A stretch of 64,000 bases of DNA. Source: Pseudomonas chlororaphis (GTDB taxonomy: Bacteria > Pseudomonadota > Gammaproteobacteria > Pseudomonadales > Pseudomonadaceae). The notes under the pieces were generated by a model that saw only the letters and a list, made by a program, of their open reading frames with translations, did not search any database and had not been told where the DNA came from. The stretch covers positions 1,271,001 to 1,335,000 of the forward strand of contig CP011020.1 of assembly GCA_001023535.1 (NCBI GenBank), written 5' to 3'. Positions 55,201 to 64,000 of this stretch are shown here, piece by piece. The position numbers were made by a program, and so were the translations under genes. Position 1 is the first letter of the stretch; every line of letters begins with the position of its first letter.

Positions 55201-56160
55201 CCGACCCTGATCGAGCTGGAAAGCTTCGACGAATTGCAGCGCGAGATCTTTGGCCCAGTGCTGCACGTGGTGCGCTACAAGCGCAAGGAGCTGGACCAGT
55301 TGATCAACCAGATCAACGCCTCCGGCTATGGCCTGACCCTGGGCGTGCACACCCGCATCGACGAGACCATCGCCAAGGTGATCGACAACGTCCACGCCGG
55401 CAACGTCTACGTGAACCGCAACATCGTCGGTGCCGTGGTCGGCGTGCAGCCGTTCGGCGGCGAAGGTCTGTCGGGCACTGGGCCGAAAGCCGGTGGTCCG
55501 TTGTACCTGTACCGCCTGTTGTCGACTCGTCCTACCGACGCGATCCAACAGTCCTTCGTACGCAGCGATGCCCTCAATGCACCGGACCTGCGCCTGCGCG
55601 ACGCCATGAGCAAGCCGCTGACCGCCCTGCAAGCCTGGGCCGAGAGCCACAAGCTCGCCGAACTGAGCGCCCTGTGCGTGCAGTTCGCGGCCCAGTCGCA
55701 AAGCGGCATTACCCGCCAGCTGACCGGCCCGACCGGCGAACGCAACAGCTACGCGATCCTGCCGCGCGAACACGTGCTGTGCCTGGCCGACGTGGAAGGC
55801 GACCTGCTGACGCAGCTGGCGGCCGTGCTGGCGGTGGGCGGCTCGGTGGTGTGGCCGGAAACCGACACGAGCAAGGCCTTGTTCGCACGCTTGCCGAAGG
55901 ACATTCAGGCGCGCATCCAGCGGGTTTCCGACTGGACCAAAGACGACGTGGTGTTCGACGCCGTCCTGCACCACGGTGACTCGGATCAACTGCGCAGCGT
56001 TTGCCAGCAAGTGGCCAAGCGTGCCGGCGCCATCGTCGGGGTCCACGGCCTGTCACAAGGGGAAACCGGCATCGCGCTGGAACGCCTGGTGATCGAACGC
56101 GCCCTGAGCGTCAACACCGCGGCGGCGGGCGGCAACGCCAGCCTGATGACCATCGGTTAA
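52207..56160 (+). CDS. putA: Trifunctional PutA: repressor, proline dehydrogenase and P5C dehydrogenase
   Basis: PutA oxidises proline to glutamate in two steps at the membrane and represses put genes when proline is low. It is 1317 aa, close to E. coli PutA. Residues 1-47 form a ribbon-helix-helix (TTLGVKLDDPTRERLKAAA). The FAD proline dehydrogenase barrel follows (about 240-560, with RLMIRLVKGAYWDSE). The aldehyde dehydrogenase half has Glu881 in AETGGQ and the nucleophile Cys915 in GQRCSAL. The ATG at 52207 has GAGG upstream and gives the exact DNA-binding N-terminus; an upstream ATG at 52171 would add 12 unlikely residues. Confidence 0.97.
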   Translation: MATTTLGVKLDDPTRERLKAAATSIDRTPHWLIKQAIFNYLEKLEGGATLTELNGSTRADSDDAGEVQADHAHQCFLEFAESILPQSVLRASITAAYRRPEPEVVPMLIEQARLPAQMAEATNKLAASIAEKLRNQKSAGGRAGIVQGLLQEFSLSSQEGVALMCLAEALLRIPDKGTRDALIRDKISTGNWQPHLGNSPSLFVNAATWGLLLTGKLVATHNEAGLTSSLSRIIGKSGEPMIRKGVDMAMRLMGEQFVTGETIAEALANANKFETKGFRYSYDMLGEAALTEHDAQKYLASYEQAIHSIGKASHGRGIYEGPGISIKLSALHPRYSRAQYERVMDELYPRLLSLTLLAKQYDIGLNIDAEEADRLELSLDLLERLCFEPQLTGWNGIGFVIQAYQKRCPYVIDYVIDLARRSRHRLMIRLVKGAYWDSEIKRAQVEGLEGYPVYTRKVYTDVSYIACARKLLSVPEVIYPQFATHNAHTLSAIYHIAGQNYYPGQYEFQCLHGMGEPLYEQVVGKVSEGKLNRPCRVYAPVGTHETLLAYLVRRLLENGANTSFVNRIADQSISIQELVADPVASIEQMATLEGGFGLPHPRIPLPRDLYGSERANSSGIDMANEHRLASLSCALLATAHNDWKAAPMLGCAASEQTPAPVLNPSDHRDVVGHVQEATVADVDNAIQCALNAAPIWQATPPAERAAILERAADLMEGEIQPLMGLLAREAGKTFANAIAEVREAVDFLRYYAVQARNDFTNDAHRPLGPVVCISPWNFPLAIFSGQVAAALAAGNPVLAKPAEQTPLVAAQAVRLLLEAGIPEGVLQLLPGRGETVGAGLVGDERVKGVMFTGSTEVARLLQRNIAGRLDNQGRPIPLIAETGGQNAMIVDSSALTEQVVIDVVSSAFDSAGQRCSALRVLCLQEDSADRVIEMLKGAMAESRLGNPERLCVDIGPVIDAEAKAGIEKHIQAMRDKGRTVYQMALADSDECKRGTFVMPTLIELESFDELQREIFGPVLHVVRYKRKELDQLINQINASGYGLTLGVHTRIDETIAKVIDNVHAGNVYVNRNIVGAVVGVQPFGGEGLSGTGPKAGGPLYLYRLLSTRPTDAIQQSFVRSDALNAPDLRLRDAMSKPLTALQAWAESHKLAELSALCVQFAAQSQSGITRQLTGPTGERNSYAILPREHVLCLADVEGDLLTQLAAVLAVGGSVVWPETDTSKALFARLPKDIQARIQRVSDWTKDDVVFDAVLHHGDSDQLRSVCQQVAKRAGAIVGVHGLSQGETGIALERLVIERALSVNTAAAGGNASLMTIG

Positions 56161-56210
56161 GCCGCTGCAAGCCAGGCGCCCGCAATGGGTGCCTGGCCAT
56201 CGAAATCCCC

Positions 56211-56299
56211 TGTGGGAGCGGGCTTGCTCGCGAAGTCGGTGTATCAGTCGACATCTATCCGTCTGATACACCACCTTCACGAGCTAGCCTGCTCCCACC
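56211..56299. repeat. Inverted pair of REP-like palindromes, GTGGGAGC family
   Basis: GTGGGAGCGGGCTTGCTCGC on the left faces a decayed right arm (ACGAGCTAGCCTGCTCCCAC). Inside, GGTGTATCAG and CTGATACACC form a second perfect stem. It lies between putA and the acyl-CoA dehydrogenase gene. Confidence 0.75.
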
Positions 56300-56403
56300 A
56301 GGGATTAGTGTCCCCCTCGCCCCTCCATCACTGTCATCAATCATCCTGTTCAACCTCTATTCCCACACCTAGACTCGGCCCATTCCAAACAAGGTAGGCC
56401 GCC

Positions 56404-58206
56404 ATGTCCGAGACGTTGCTCAGTTCCCGCAATCTGGCTTTCGAGCTGTATGAAGTCCTTGATGCCGAGGGCCTGACCCAGCGCGAGCGGTTCGCCGAAC
56501 ACAATCGCGAGACCTTCGACGCCGCCATCGGCACGGCCCGCAGCATCGCCGAAAAGTACTTCGCGCCACACAACCGCAAGAACGACGAAAACGAACCCCG
56601 TTACGAAAACGGCCAGGCCGTGCTGATTCCCGAGGTGAAGCCGGCGGTGGACGCGTTCCTGGAAGCGGGCTTTCTGAACGCCGCACGCAGCTTCGACGCT
56701 GGCGGCATGCAATTGCCGACGTTGCTCTCGCAAGCCTGCTTCGCGCATTTCCAGTCAGCCAACGCCGCGTCCACTTCTTATCCGTTCCTGACCATGGGCG
56801 CGGCGAACCTGATCGAGAGCTTCGGCAGCGAGGAGCAGAAGCAACGCTTCCTGCAACCGATGATCGACGGCCGCTTCTTCGGCACCATGGCCCTGACCGA
56901 ACCCCATGCGGGCTCGTCGCTGGCGGATATTCGCACGCGAGCGGAGCCGGCAGCCGACGGCACCTACCGGCTCAAAGGCAACAAGATCTTCATTTCCGGC
57001 GGCGATCATCCGTTGTCGGAAAACATCGTGCACATGGTCCTGGCCAAACTGCCGGACGCCCCGCCGGGGGTGAAGGGCATCTCGCTGTTCATCGTGCCCA
57101 AGTTCCTGGTCAATGACGACGGCAGCCTCGGCCAACGCAACGATGTGCTGCTGGCCGGGTTGTTTCACAAGATGGGTTGGCGCGGCACCACCTCCACGGC
57201 GCTGAACTTCGGCGACAACGGCGAGTGCGTCGGTTACCTCGTCGGGAAACCGCACCACGGCCTGAGCTATATGTTCCAGATGATGAACGAGGCCCGGATC
57301 GGCGTCGGCATGGGCGCGGTCATGCTCGGCTACGCCGGTTACCTGTATTCCCTCGAATACGCCCGCGAACGTCCGCAGGGCCGGGTCCCCGACAGCAAGG
57401 ACCCGACCACCGCCCCGGTGGCGATCATCCAGCACGCCGACGTGCGCCGCATGCTGCTGACCCAGAAGGCCTACGTCGAAGGCTCGTTCGACCTCGGCCT
57501 GTACGCAGCGAGGCTGTTCGACGACACCACCACCCTCAAGAGCGAAGTCGAGCGCCGGCAGGCCCATGAATTGCTGGACCTGCTGACGCCCATCGTCAAA
57601 TCCTGGCCCTCGGAGTTTTGCCTGAAGGCCAACGAACTGGCGATCCAGATTCTCGGCGGCCATGGCTACACCCGCGAATACCCGGTGGAACAGTATTACC
57701 GCGACAACCGCTTGAACCCGATCCACGAAGGCACCCACGGCATTCAGTCCCTGGACCTGCTGGGGCGCAAACTGGCGCAGAACGGCGGCGCCGGTCTCAA
57801 GCAACTGATCCGCCTGGTGGCCGACACCACCGAGCGCGCCCAGGCACACCCGTCGCTGACGCCGTTGCGCCAACCACTGGAAGCCCTCGTGGCGCGCCTG
57901 CAGACCGTCACCCTCGGGCTGCTGACAGACCTGGCCCAGGGCAAGGTCAACAGCAGCCTGGCCAACTCGGCGCTGTACCTCAAGGTGTTTGGCCATATGG
58001 TGATTGGCTGGCGCTGGCTGGAACAGGCGATTCGCGCCGAGGAAGGCCTCGCCAGAGGCACTGCGGTGGACCAGGACTTCTATAAAGGCAAGCTGCAGGC
58101 GGCGCGCTACTTCCTGACGTGGGAGGTGCCGGGTTGTCATCATGAATTGGCGTTGCTTGAAGCGCGGGATGGGACTTGCCTGGAAATGCGGGATGAGTGG
58201 TTCTGA
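56404..58206 (+). CDS. Acyl-CoA dehydrogenase family protein (PA5020-like)
   Basis: A 600-aa FAD-dependent acyl-CoA dehydrogenase with extra N- and C-terminal parts, like the 3-methylmercaptopropionyl-CoA dehydrogenase group rather than the 380-aa short-chain enzymes. Motifs include MALTEPHAGSSLADIRT (FAD contact), LGGHGYTREYPVEQYYRD and NPIHEGTHGIQSLDLL, where the Glu fits the catalytic base. It begins MSETLLSSRNLAFELYEVLD. No other fatty acid gene is adjacent, so the substrate is unknown. PAO1 has the same gene between the msrA side and nhaP2. Confidence 0.92.
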   Translation: MSETLLSSRNLAFELYEVLDAEGLTQRERFAEHNRETFDAAIGTARSIAEKYFAPHNRKNDENEPRYENGQAVLIPEVKPAVDAFLEAGFLNAARSFDAGGMQLPTLLSQACFAHFQSANAASTSYPFLTMGAANLIESFGSEEQKQRFLQPMIDGRFFGTMALTEPHAGSSLADIRTRAEPAADGTYRLKGNKIFISGGDHPLSENIVHMVLAKLPDAPPGVKGISLFIVPKFLVNDDGSLGQRNDVLLAGLFHKMGWRGTTSTALNFGDNGECVGYLVGKPHHGLSYMFQMMNEARIGVGMGAVMLGYAGYLYSLEYARERPQGRVPDSKDPTTAPVAIIQHADVRRMLLTQKAYVEGSFDLGLYAARLFDDTTTLKSEVERRQAHELLDLLTPIVKSWPSEFCLKANELAIQILGGHGYTREYPVEQYYRDNRLNPIHEGTHGIQSLDLLGRKLAQNGGAGLKQLIRLVADTTERAQAHPSLTPLRQPLEALVARLQTVTLGLLTDLAQGKVNSSLANSALYLKVFGHMVIGWRWLEQAIRAEEGLARGTAVDQDFYKGKLQAARYFLTWEVPGCHHELALLEARDGTCLEMRDEWF

Positions 58207-58295
58207 GGCTGGGGGCGCTTTCCAATTCTCTGGGGAGTGAGCCTGCTCACGAAGGCGGCCTTAAAGCCGACCTGTTCTTGAGTGAACGCATTTCC

Positions 58296-58327
58296 CCTGT
58301 GGGAGCGGGCTTGCCCGCTCCCACAGG
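58296..58327. terminator. Perfect 15-bp REP-like hairpin between convergent genes
   Basis: CCTGTGGGAGCGGGC and GCCCGCTCCCACAGG pair perfectly around a 2-nt centre. It separates the acyl-CoA dehydrogenase gene from the convergent ZapA-family gene and could end both transcripts. A degenerate relative (GGGAGTGAGCCTGCTCACGA) lies at about 58233. Confidence 0.55.
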
Positions 58328-58341
58328 AATCATCGAACCCT

Positions 58342-58644
58342 TCAGGCCTGCTGAATGGTTTTGGAAATGACATCCACCGTGGCGCTGACCTGCTCCTGGT
58401 ACCGCTCAAGCTCCGCCTGATGCTGCTTCTGCATATCGATCTGCTGCGAACACAGGTTCATGGCCGCCAGGACCAACAAGCGATCACCGATCAGCGTCGG
58501 GTATTTGCGCTTGGTATCGGCCAGCGCAGCCTTGAGCATCGCGGCCGCGTCCAGCAAGGCCTGTTCCTGCCCGGCCGGAGCCTTGATCGAATAATCCTCT
58601 CCCAGGATCGAGATGACCGTCACCCCCTCGGCGCCGTGCCTCAT
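58342..58644 (-). CDS. Diverged ZapA-family protein
   Basis: A 100-aa protein of the ZapA type: an N-terminal beta-strand segment (VTVISILGEDYSIKAPAGQE), the conserved central part (LDAAAMLKAAL, IGDRLLVLAAMNLCSQ) and a C-terminal coiled coil. ZapA binds and bundles FtsZ filaments. The sequence differs clearly from the ssrS-linked ZapA of PAO1 as I remember it, and the gene is not next to 6S RNA or the 5-formyltetrahydrofolate cyclo-ligase gene, so it is probably a paralogue. It overlaps the upstream coiled-coil gene as ATGA. Confidence 0.8.
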   Translation of the reverse strand: MRHGAEGVTVISILGEDYSIKAPAGQEQALLDAAAMLKAALADTKRKYPTLIGDRLLVLAAMNLCSQQIDMQKQHQAELERYQEQVSATVDVISKTIQQA

Positions 58645-58871
58645 GCGCTGACAGGACCGGCGCTGGCGCGCTCGATCAAGGCCTGGATGCGGGCGGCGGC
58701 GGTGCCGTGCAGTTCTTCCTGCTCCATCAGGCTCAGTTGCAGACTCTCGTTTTCATCCTTGGCCCTGGCGAGGTCCGCGCTCAGGGTTTCGTTCAGGCCA
58801 GTGAGGTGGCGATTCTGTTGCACCAGGTCATTGACCAGTTGCTCCAGCTGGCTGAGGGATGTTTCCAACAT
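58641..58871 (-). CDS. Small coiled-coil protein coupled to the ZapA-family gene (TIGR02449/ZapB-like)
   Basis: A 76-aa protein that is almost entirely a predicted coiled coil (LSQLEQLVNDLVQQNRHLTG, then ENESLQLSLMEQEELHG). Its size and layout match the small TIGR02449 proteins encoded before zapA in gamma-proteobacteria, which resemble the FtsZ-ring factor ZapB. It shares an ATGA overlap with the ZapA-family gene, so the two are probably made together. The start is the ATG at 58871. Confidence 0.8.
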   Translation of the reverse strand: MLETSLSQLEQLVNDLVQQNRHLTGLNETLSADLARAKDENESLQLSLMEQEELHGTAAARIQALIERASAGPVSA

Positions 58872-59126
58872 ATTGATTTCCAGGGTTTTTCAGGGGGCGC
58901 GTACGATAAAGAAAAGTCATCGGCGACGCCACGGTTACGGGCAGCGGTGCTTCGCTGACGAGTTTTAGAGACTGCGATTCAGGGATCTGGTTCCTACCCT
59001 TCGTCGCGCCACCGCCCTTGAGCCGCGACAAAAGCCCGCAGCGCCCTCAAGACTTCAGGTGCATGACCGATAAGTCCGGTATATCCGTCACAGCCCGCAC
59101 GGAAGCGCTTCCATCCGGTACTTTCC

Positions 59127-60752
59127 ATGTCTCTACGTAATATGAATATCGCCCCGCGGGCGTTCCTGGGGTTTGCCCTGATCGGCGCCCTGATGCTGAT
59201 CCTCGGGGTGTTTGCCCTGGCCCAGATGAGCAAGATCCGCACGTCCGGCGAGAACATCGTCCAGAACAGCGTGCCCAGCATCAAGGCCCTGGACGAGTTC
59301 ACCCAGCTCACCTTGCGCCTGCGGGTGCTGTCCTATCGTCTGCTGGTGAACCGCGAACCGGACATCCAGCAAAAAACCTACGAGCTGTTCGAACAACGCA
59401 ACCAGCAGATCCGGGCCGCCCAGGCCACCTATGAAAAGCTCATCAGCGCCCCGGAAGAACGGGCCGCCTACGAGCAATACGTGCAACTGCTGGGGCAATA
59501 CCGTCAGCTCGAAGAGCGGATGAAGACCCTGTCGCGCAATAACCAGATCGATGAGCTGCGCACGCTGCTCAACACTGAGCTGCTGACCAATTCCGATGCC
59601 ATCAACGTGGTGATCAACCGCCTGATGGAGATCAACAACCAGCAGGCCGAGCACCTCAACCAGAGCGCTGTGCAACAGTATTCAACGGCGTTCACCTGGG
59701 TCGTCGCGCTGCTGGTCATCGCCACCGGCCTGACCCTGCTGTTCGCCTGGCTGCTGACCAACAGCATCACCCGGCCGATTGGCAGCGCGCTGCAAGCCGC
59801 CGAAGAAATCGCCAAGGGCAACCTGACCCGGCCCGTGCTGGTCGATGGCAGCGACGAAGCCGGTCGCCTGCTGCGGGCGATGGCGACCATGCAGGACAAA
59901 CTGCGCGACACCTTGCAGCGCATCTCCGGCTCGGCCACGCAACTGGCCTCCGCCGCGGAAGAACTCAACAGCGTCACCGACGAAAGCGCCCGTGGCCTGA
60001 CCCTGCAAAACAACGAAATCGAGCAGGCCGCGACCGCGGTCAACGAGATGACCAGTGCCGTGGAAGAAGTGGCCCGCAATGCGGTCAGCACCTCCGAGGC
60101 CTCTAAGAATGCCACCACCTCCGCTGGCGATGGCCGCGACCTGGTGCAGGAAACCGTCGGTGCCATCGAACGCATGAGCGCCGATGTGCAAAGTACCGCG
60201 ACGCTGATCGGCAACCTGGCCGACGAATCCCGGGACATCGGCAAAGTACTGGACGTGATCCGCGGCCTGGCCGATCAGACCAACCTGCTGGCGCTCAACG
60301 CGGCCATCGAAGCCGCCCGTGCCGGTGAAGCCGGTCGTGGTTTCGCCGTGGTGGCGGACGAAGTGCGCGCCCTGGCGCATCGCACCCAGCAGTCGACCAG
60401 CGAAATCGAACGCATGATCGGCAGCATCCAGAACGGCACCGAACAGGCCGTGGATTCGATGCGCAACAGCACCGAGCGCGCCGAGTCGACCCTGAACATC
60501 GCCCGCGGCGCCGGCCTGTCCCTGGACACGATCAACACCGCCATCGTCGAGATCAACGAACGCAACCTGGTGATCGCCAGCGCCGCCGAAGAACAGGCGC
60601 AAGTAGCTCGTGAAGTCGACCGCAACCTGGTGAACATCCGCGACCTGTCGGTGCAATCGGCCACCGGCGCCAACCAGACCAGCGCCGCCAGTGCCGAACT
60701 GTCGCGCCTGGCCGTCGACCTGAACAGCATGGTGGGGCGCTTCAGTCTTTAA
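59127..60752 (+). CDS. Methyl-accepting chemotaxis protein with four-helix-bundle sensor
   Basis: A 541-aa chemoreceptor. Layout: membrane helix at about 10-32, periplasmic helical sensor (about 33-190, 4HB_MCP-like), second membrane helix at about 191-213, HAMP domain (about 213-265, [20 protein letters not shown]) and a cytoplasmic signalling domain whose tip has [20 protein letters not shown] near 385. The C-terminus (SMVGRFSL) lacks the NWETF-type pentapeptide for CheR/CheB docking. The ligand is unknown. It lies between the ZapA-family pair and nhaP2, which are not separated by a receptor in PAO1. Confidence 0.93.
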   Translation: MSLRNMNIAPRAFLGFALIGALMLILGVFALAQMSKIRTSGENIVQNSVPSIKALDEFTQLTLRLRVLSYRLLVNREPDIQQKTYELFEQRNQQIRAAQATYEKLISAPEERAAYEQYVQLLGQYRQLEERMKTLSRNNQIDELRTLLNTELLTNSDAINVVINRLMEINNQQAEHLNQSAVQQYSTAFTWVVALLVIATGLTLLFAWLLTNSITRPIGSALQAAEEIAKGNLTRPVLVDGSDEAGRLLRAMATMQDKLRDTLQRISGSATQLASAAEELNSVTDESARGLTLQNNEIEQAATAVNEMTSAVEEVARNAVSTSEASKNATTSAGDGRDLVQETVGAIERMSADVQSTATLIGNLADESRDIGKVLDVIRGLADQTNLLALNAAIEAARAGEAGRGFAVVADEVRALAHRTQQSTSEIERMIGSIQNGTEQAVDSMRNSTERAESTLNIARGAGLSLDTINTAIVEINERNLVIASAAEEQAQVAREVDRNLVNIRDLSVQSATGANQTSAASAELSRLAVDLNSMVGRFSL

Positions 60753-60782
60753 GACCCTATCTGCCTTTGTGGCGAGAGCTTC

Positions 60783-60897
60783 CTGTGGCGAGGGGATTTA
60801 TCCCCGATCGAGTGCGAAGCGCTCGCCATCGATTTGTATGGCAGCAAAGATTTTGGGGCTGCTTCGCAGCCCAACGGGGATAAATCCCCTCGCCACA
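60783..60897. repeat. Inverted pair of REP-like palindromes, GGCGAGGG family
   Basis: TGGCGAGGGGATTTATCCCC at the left and GGGGATAAATCCCCTCGCCA at the right repeat the arms of the 3889 element exactly, with an internal GGGCTGCTTCGCAGCCC hairpin. It occupies much of the 310-nt gap between the chemoreceptor and nhaP2 (60753-61062); the rest should hold the nhaP2 promoter. Confidence 0.8.
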
Positions 60898-61062
60898 AAG
60901 GGCAGTACCAATCCCATGGCCGCAGATGGCTATCCAAGGTTTCATCGCTCCCTCGTTCAAAAGCTTTTTTGACAGCAGCGCATTTCAACAGGTTAGAATC
61001 GCTGGCACGCAGACTGCATGGTCAGTCTGTGTCAGCCCTTAAGCTTTTCCGGAGTACTGCCT

Positions 61063-62805
<1,743 letters not shown>

Positions 62806-62839
62806 ACTGCTCCCACTCTCACTTGCTCGACCGGTCTCT

Positions 62840-64000
62840 ATGCCTACCCTGCGCTCCTTTTTCGCCGCCGCCCTGCTGGGCCTGAGTCTCTCCGTCTGCA
62901 CCCTGCAAGCTGCCGAAGTGCCCGCCCGTGAGTCGGTGCAGGCCAACCTGGACAAGATCGCCGACCGCAAGCTGCCGGAAGCCGACCAGAAGGCCTTGCA
63001 AGCGGTGCTGCAAGGCACCCTGACCCAGCTGAACAACAAGGCGGACTACGAACAGAAGCTGCACGCCCTCAAGCAACAACTGGCCAACGCGCCGAAACAG
63101 AACATCGAAAACCAGCGCGAACTGGCCCGGCTCAAGGGCACCAGCGTGGTGCCGGTGGCGCAACGCTACGCCAACCTGCCGATCCCCCAGCTCGAACAGA
63201 TGCTCGCGGAGCGCTCCACCCAGCAGGGCGATCTGCAAAAAGCCCTGGCCGACGCCAACAGCCTGATCATCACCGCCCAGACCCGCCCCGAGCGCGCCCA
63301 GGCTGAAATTTCCAGCAGCCAGACCCGCATCCAGCAAATCAACGCCATCCTCAAAGCCGGCCGGGACGCCGGCAAGCCCCTGAGCGGCGAACAGCGCGAC
63401 CAACTCAATGCCGAACTGGCCGCGCTCAACGCCCTGATCCCGTTGCGCCGCCAGGAACTGGCCGGCAATAGCCAGTTGCAGGACCTGGGCAACGGCCAGC
63501 ATGACTTGCTCACGGAAAAGATCGACCGCATGGAGCAGGAAATCCAGGACCTGCAAAACCTGATCAACCAGAAGCGCCTGGCCCAATCCCAGGAGACGGT
63601 GACCCAGCAATCCATCGAGGCCCAGAAAGCCGGGAGCAGCAGCCTGCTGGCCACCGAAAGCGCCGCCAACCTGAAGCTTTCCGACTACCTGCTCAAGAGC
63701 ACCGACCGCCTCAACGAAGTCACCCAGCAGAACCTGCAAACCAAGCAACTGCTCGACAGCGTCACCCAGACCGACGCGGCCCTGGACGAGCAGATCAGCG
63801 TGCTCAAGGGCAGCCTGCTGCTCTCCAAGATTCTCTACAAGCAGCGCCAGACCCTGCCCCGGCTGAAGCTGGATCAGAACCTGGCCGACCAGATCGCCGA
63901 CATCCGCCTGTACCAGTTCGAAGTCAGCCAGCAGCGCGAGTTGCTGAATAACCCCAGCGCCTATGTCGACAGCCTGCTGGCGTCGCAACCGTCGGAGCAG
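62840..64000 (+). CDS. mscK: Mechanosensitive channel MscK (KefA), 5' part, cut by window end
   Basis: The first 387 codons of a large potassium-dependent mechanosensitive channel. A signal peptide spans about residues 1-25 (LRSFFAAALLGLSLS, cleavage near LQAAE). The remainder is the long, Gln-rich, coiled periplasmic domain (MscS porin type; QRYANLPIPQLEQMLAERST). The membrane and MscS pore parts must lie beyond position 64000. The gene starts 34 nt after the nhaP2 stop, so both osmotic-stress functions may be co-transcribed. The frame stays open to the end of the window. Confidence 0.9.
   Translation, partial: MPTLRSFFAAALLGLSLSVCTLQAAEVPARESVQANLDKIADRKLPEADQKALQAVLQGTLTQLNNKADYEQKLHALKQQLANAPKQNIENQRELARLKGTSVVPVAQRYANLPIPQLEQMLAERSTQQGDLQKALADANSLIITAQTRPERAQAEISSSQTRIQQINAILKAGRDAGKPLSGEQRDQLNAELAALNALIPLRRQELAGNSQLQDLGNGQHDLLTEKIDRMEQEIQDLQNLINQKRLAQSQETVTQQSIEAQKAGSSSLLATESAANLKLSDYLLKSTDRLNEVTQQNLQTKQLLDSVTQTDAALDEQISVLKGSLLLSKILYKQRQTLPRLKLDQNLADQIADIRLYQFEVSQQRELLNNPSAYVDSLLASQPSEQ

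Noticed and set aside
52105..56046. A 1313-codon open frame antisense to putA, and similar long frames opposite aceE (35234-37849), aceF (37846-39729) and msbA/waaL (13009-15945).
   Set aside because: They lie fully opposite strongly supported genes. Their translations are low-complexity, rich in Val, Gly, His and Gln, and show no family motifs. Such frames arise from GC-rich third positions on the other strand.
58207..58341. 6S RNA (ssrS) expected downstream of zapA.
   Set aside because: The gap is 135 nt, holds a REP hairpin and a degenerate copy, and the next gene is convergent. 6S RNA is about 180 nt, so it does not fit.

Overview
The window looks like chromosomal DNA of a fluorescent Pseudomonas (P. 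fluorescens complex). It is GC-rich, has strong Pseudomonas codon bias, carries the two REP-like palindrome families common in this group, and keeps long synteny with the P. aeruginosa PAO1 block running from thiC and a tolC-type gene through the LPS core genes, glnE, aceEF, dipA, msrA, an acyl-CoA dehydrogenase and nhaP2 to mscK. The synteny and locus names come from memory of that genome, not from a search.

Layout. 1-6.3 kb: thiC behind a TPP riboswitch, a TolC-family outer membrane protein, waaA (Kdo transferase) and a LysR regulator divergent from an EmrE-type exporter. 6.8-9.9 kb: a three-gene unit of FAD oxidoreductase, aldo/keto reductase and a protein with a Nudix-like box. 9.9-31.7 kb: the LPS inner/outer core region, almost all on the minus strand. 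It holds hldE, an APS kinase plus sulfotransferase pair, msbA, waaL, a kinase-like protein with altered catalytic residues, two glycosyltransferases, dnpA, mig-14, wapH, wapO, a two-domain kinase, wapQ, wapP, waaP, waaG, waaC and waaF. The last seven genes are joined by overlaps of 1-4 nt or a 1-nt gap and are probably one transcript. Together they make ADP-heptose, build and heavily phosphorylate the core, carbamoylate it, flip lipid A-core and ligate O-antigen. The cysC-sulfotransferase pair is an insertion relative to PAO1 and suggests PAPS-dependent sulfation of a cell-surface glycan.

32-45 kb: glnE, then aceE-aceF behind a control region with repeated GTAGT/ACTAC dyads, a double terminator, a PhoD-like phosphatase without an export signal, dipA (PAS-GAF-PAS, degenerate GGDEF, EAL) and msrA. 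45-50 kb is the most accessory part: a Xre/MbcA/ParS antitoxin with a RES-domain toxin, rlmJ, and a VgrG with a DUF4123 adaptor but no effector gene. 50-56 kb: divergent putP and putA, separated by a 460-bp control region with six GTTGCAC boxes, consistent with autoregulation by the PutA ribbon-helix-helix domain. 56-64 kb: an acyl-CoA dehydrogenase, a diverged ZapA-family gene coupled to a small coiled-coil protein, a chemoreceptor, the NhaP2 antiporter and the 5' part of mscK, which runs off the window.

I saw no rRNA, tRNA, CRISPR array, prophage or transposase gene. The best candidates for less-described biology are the sulfotransferase/APS-kinase pair in the LPS locus, the effector-less VgrG-DUF4123 pair with a cysteine-clustered VgrG tail, the diverged ZapA/coiled-coil pair, and the dyad operators upstream of aceE.
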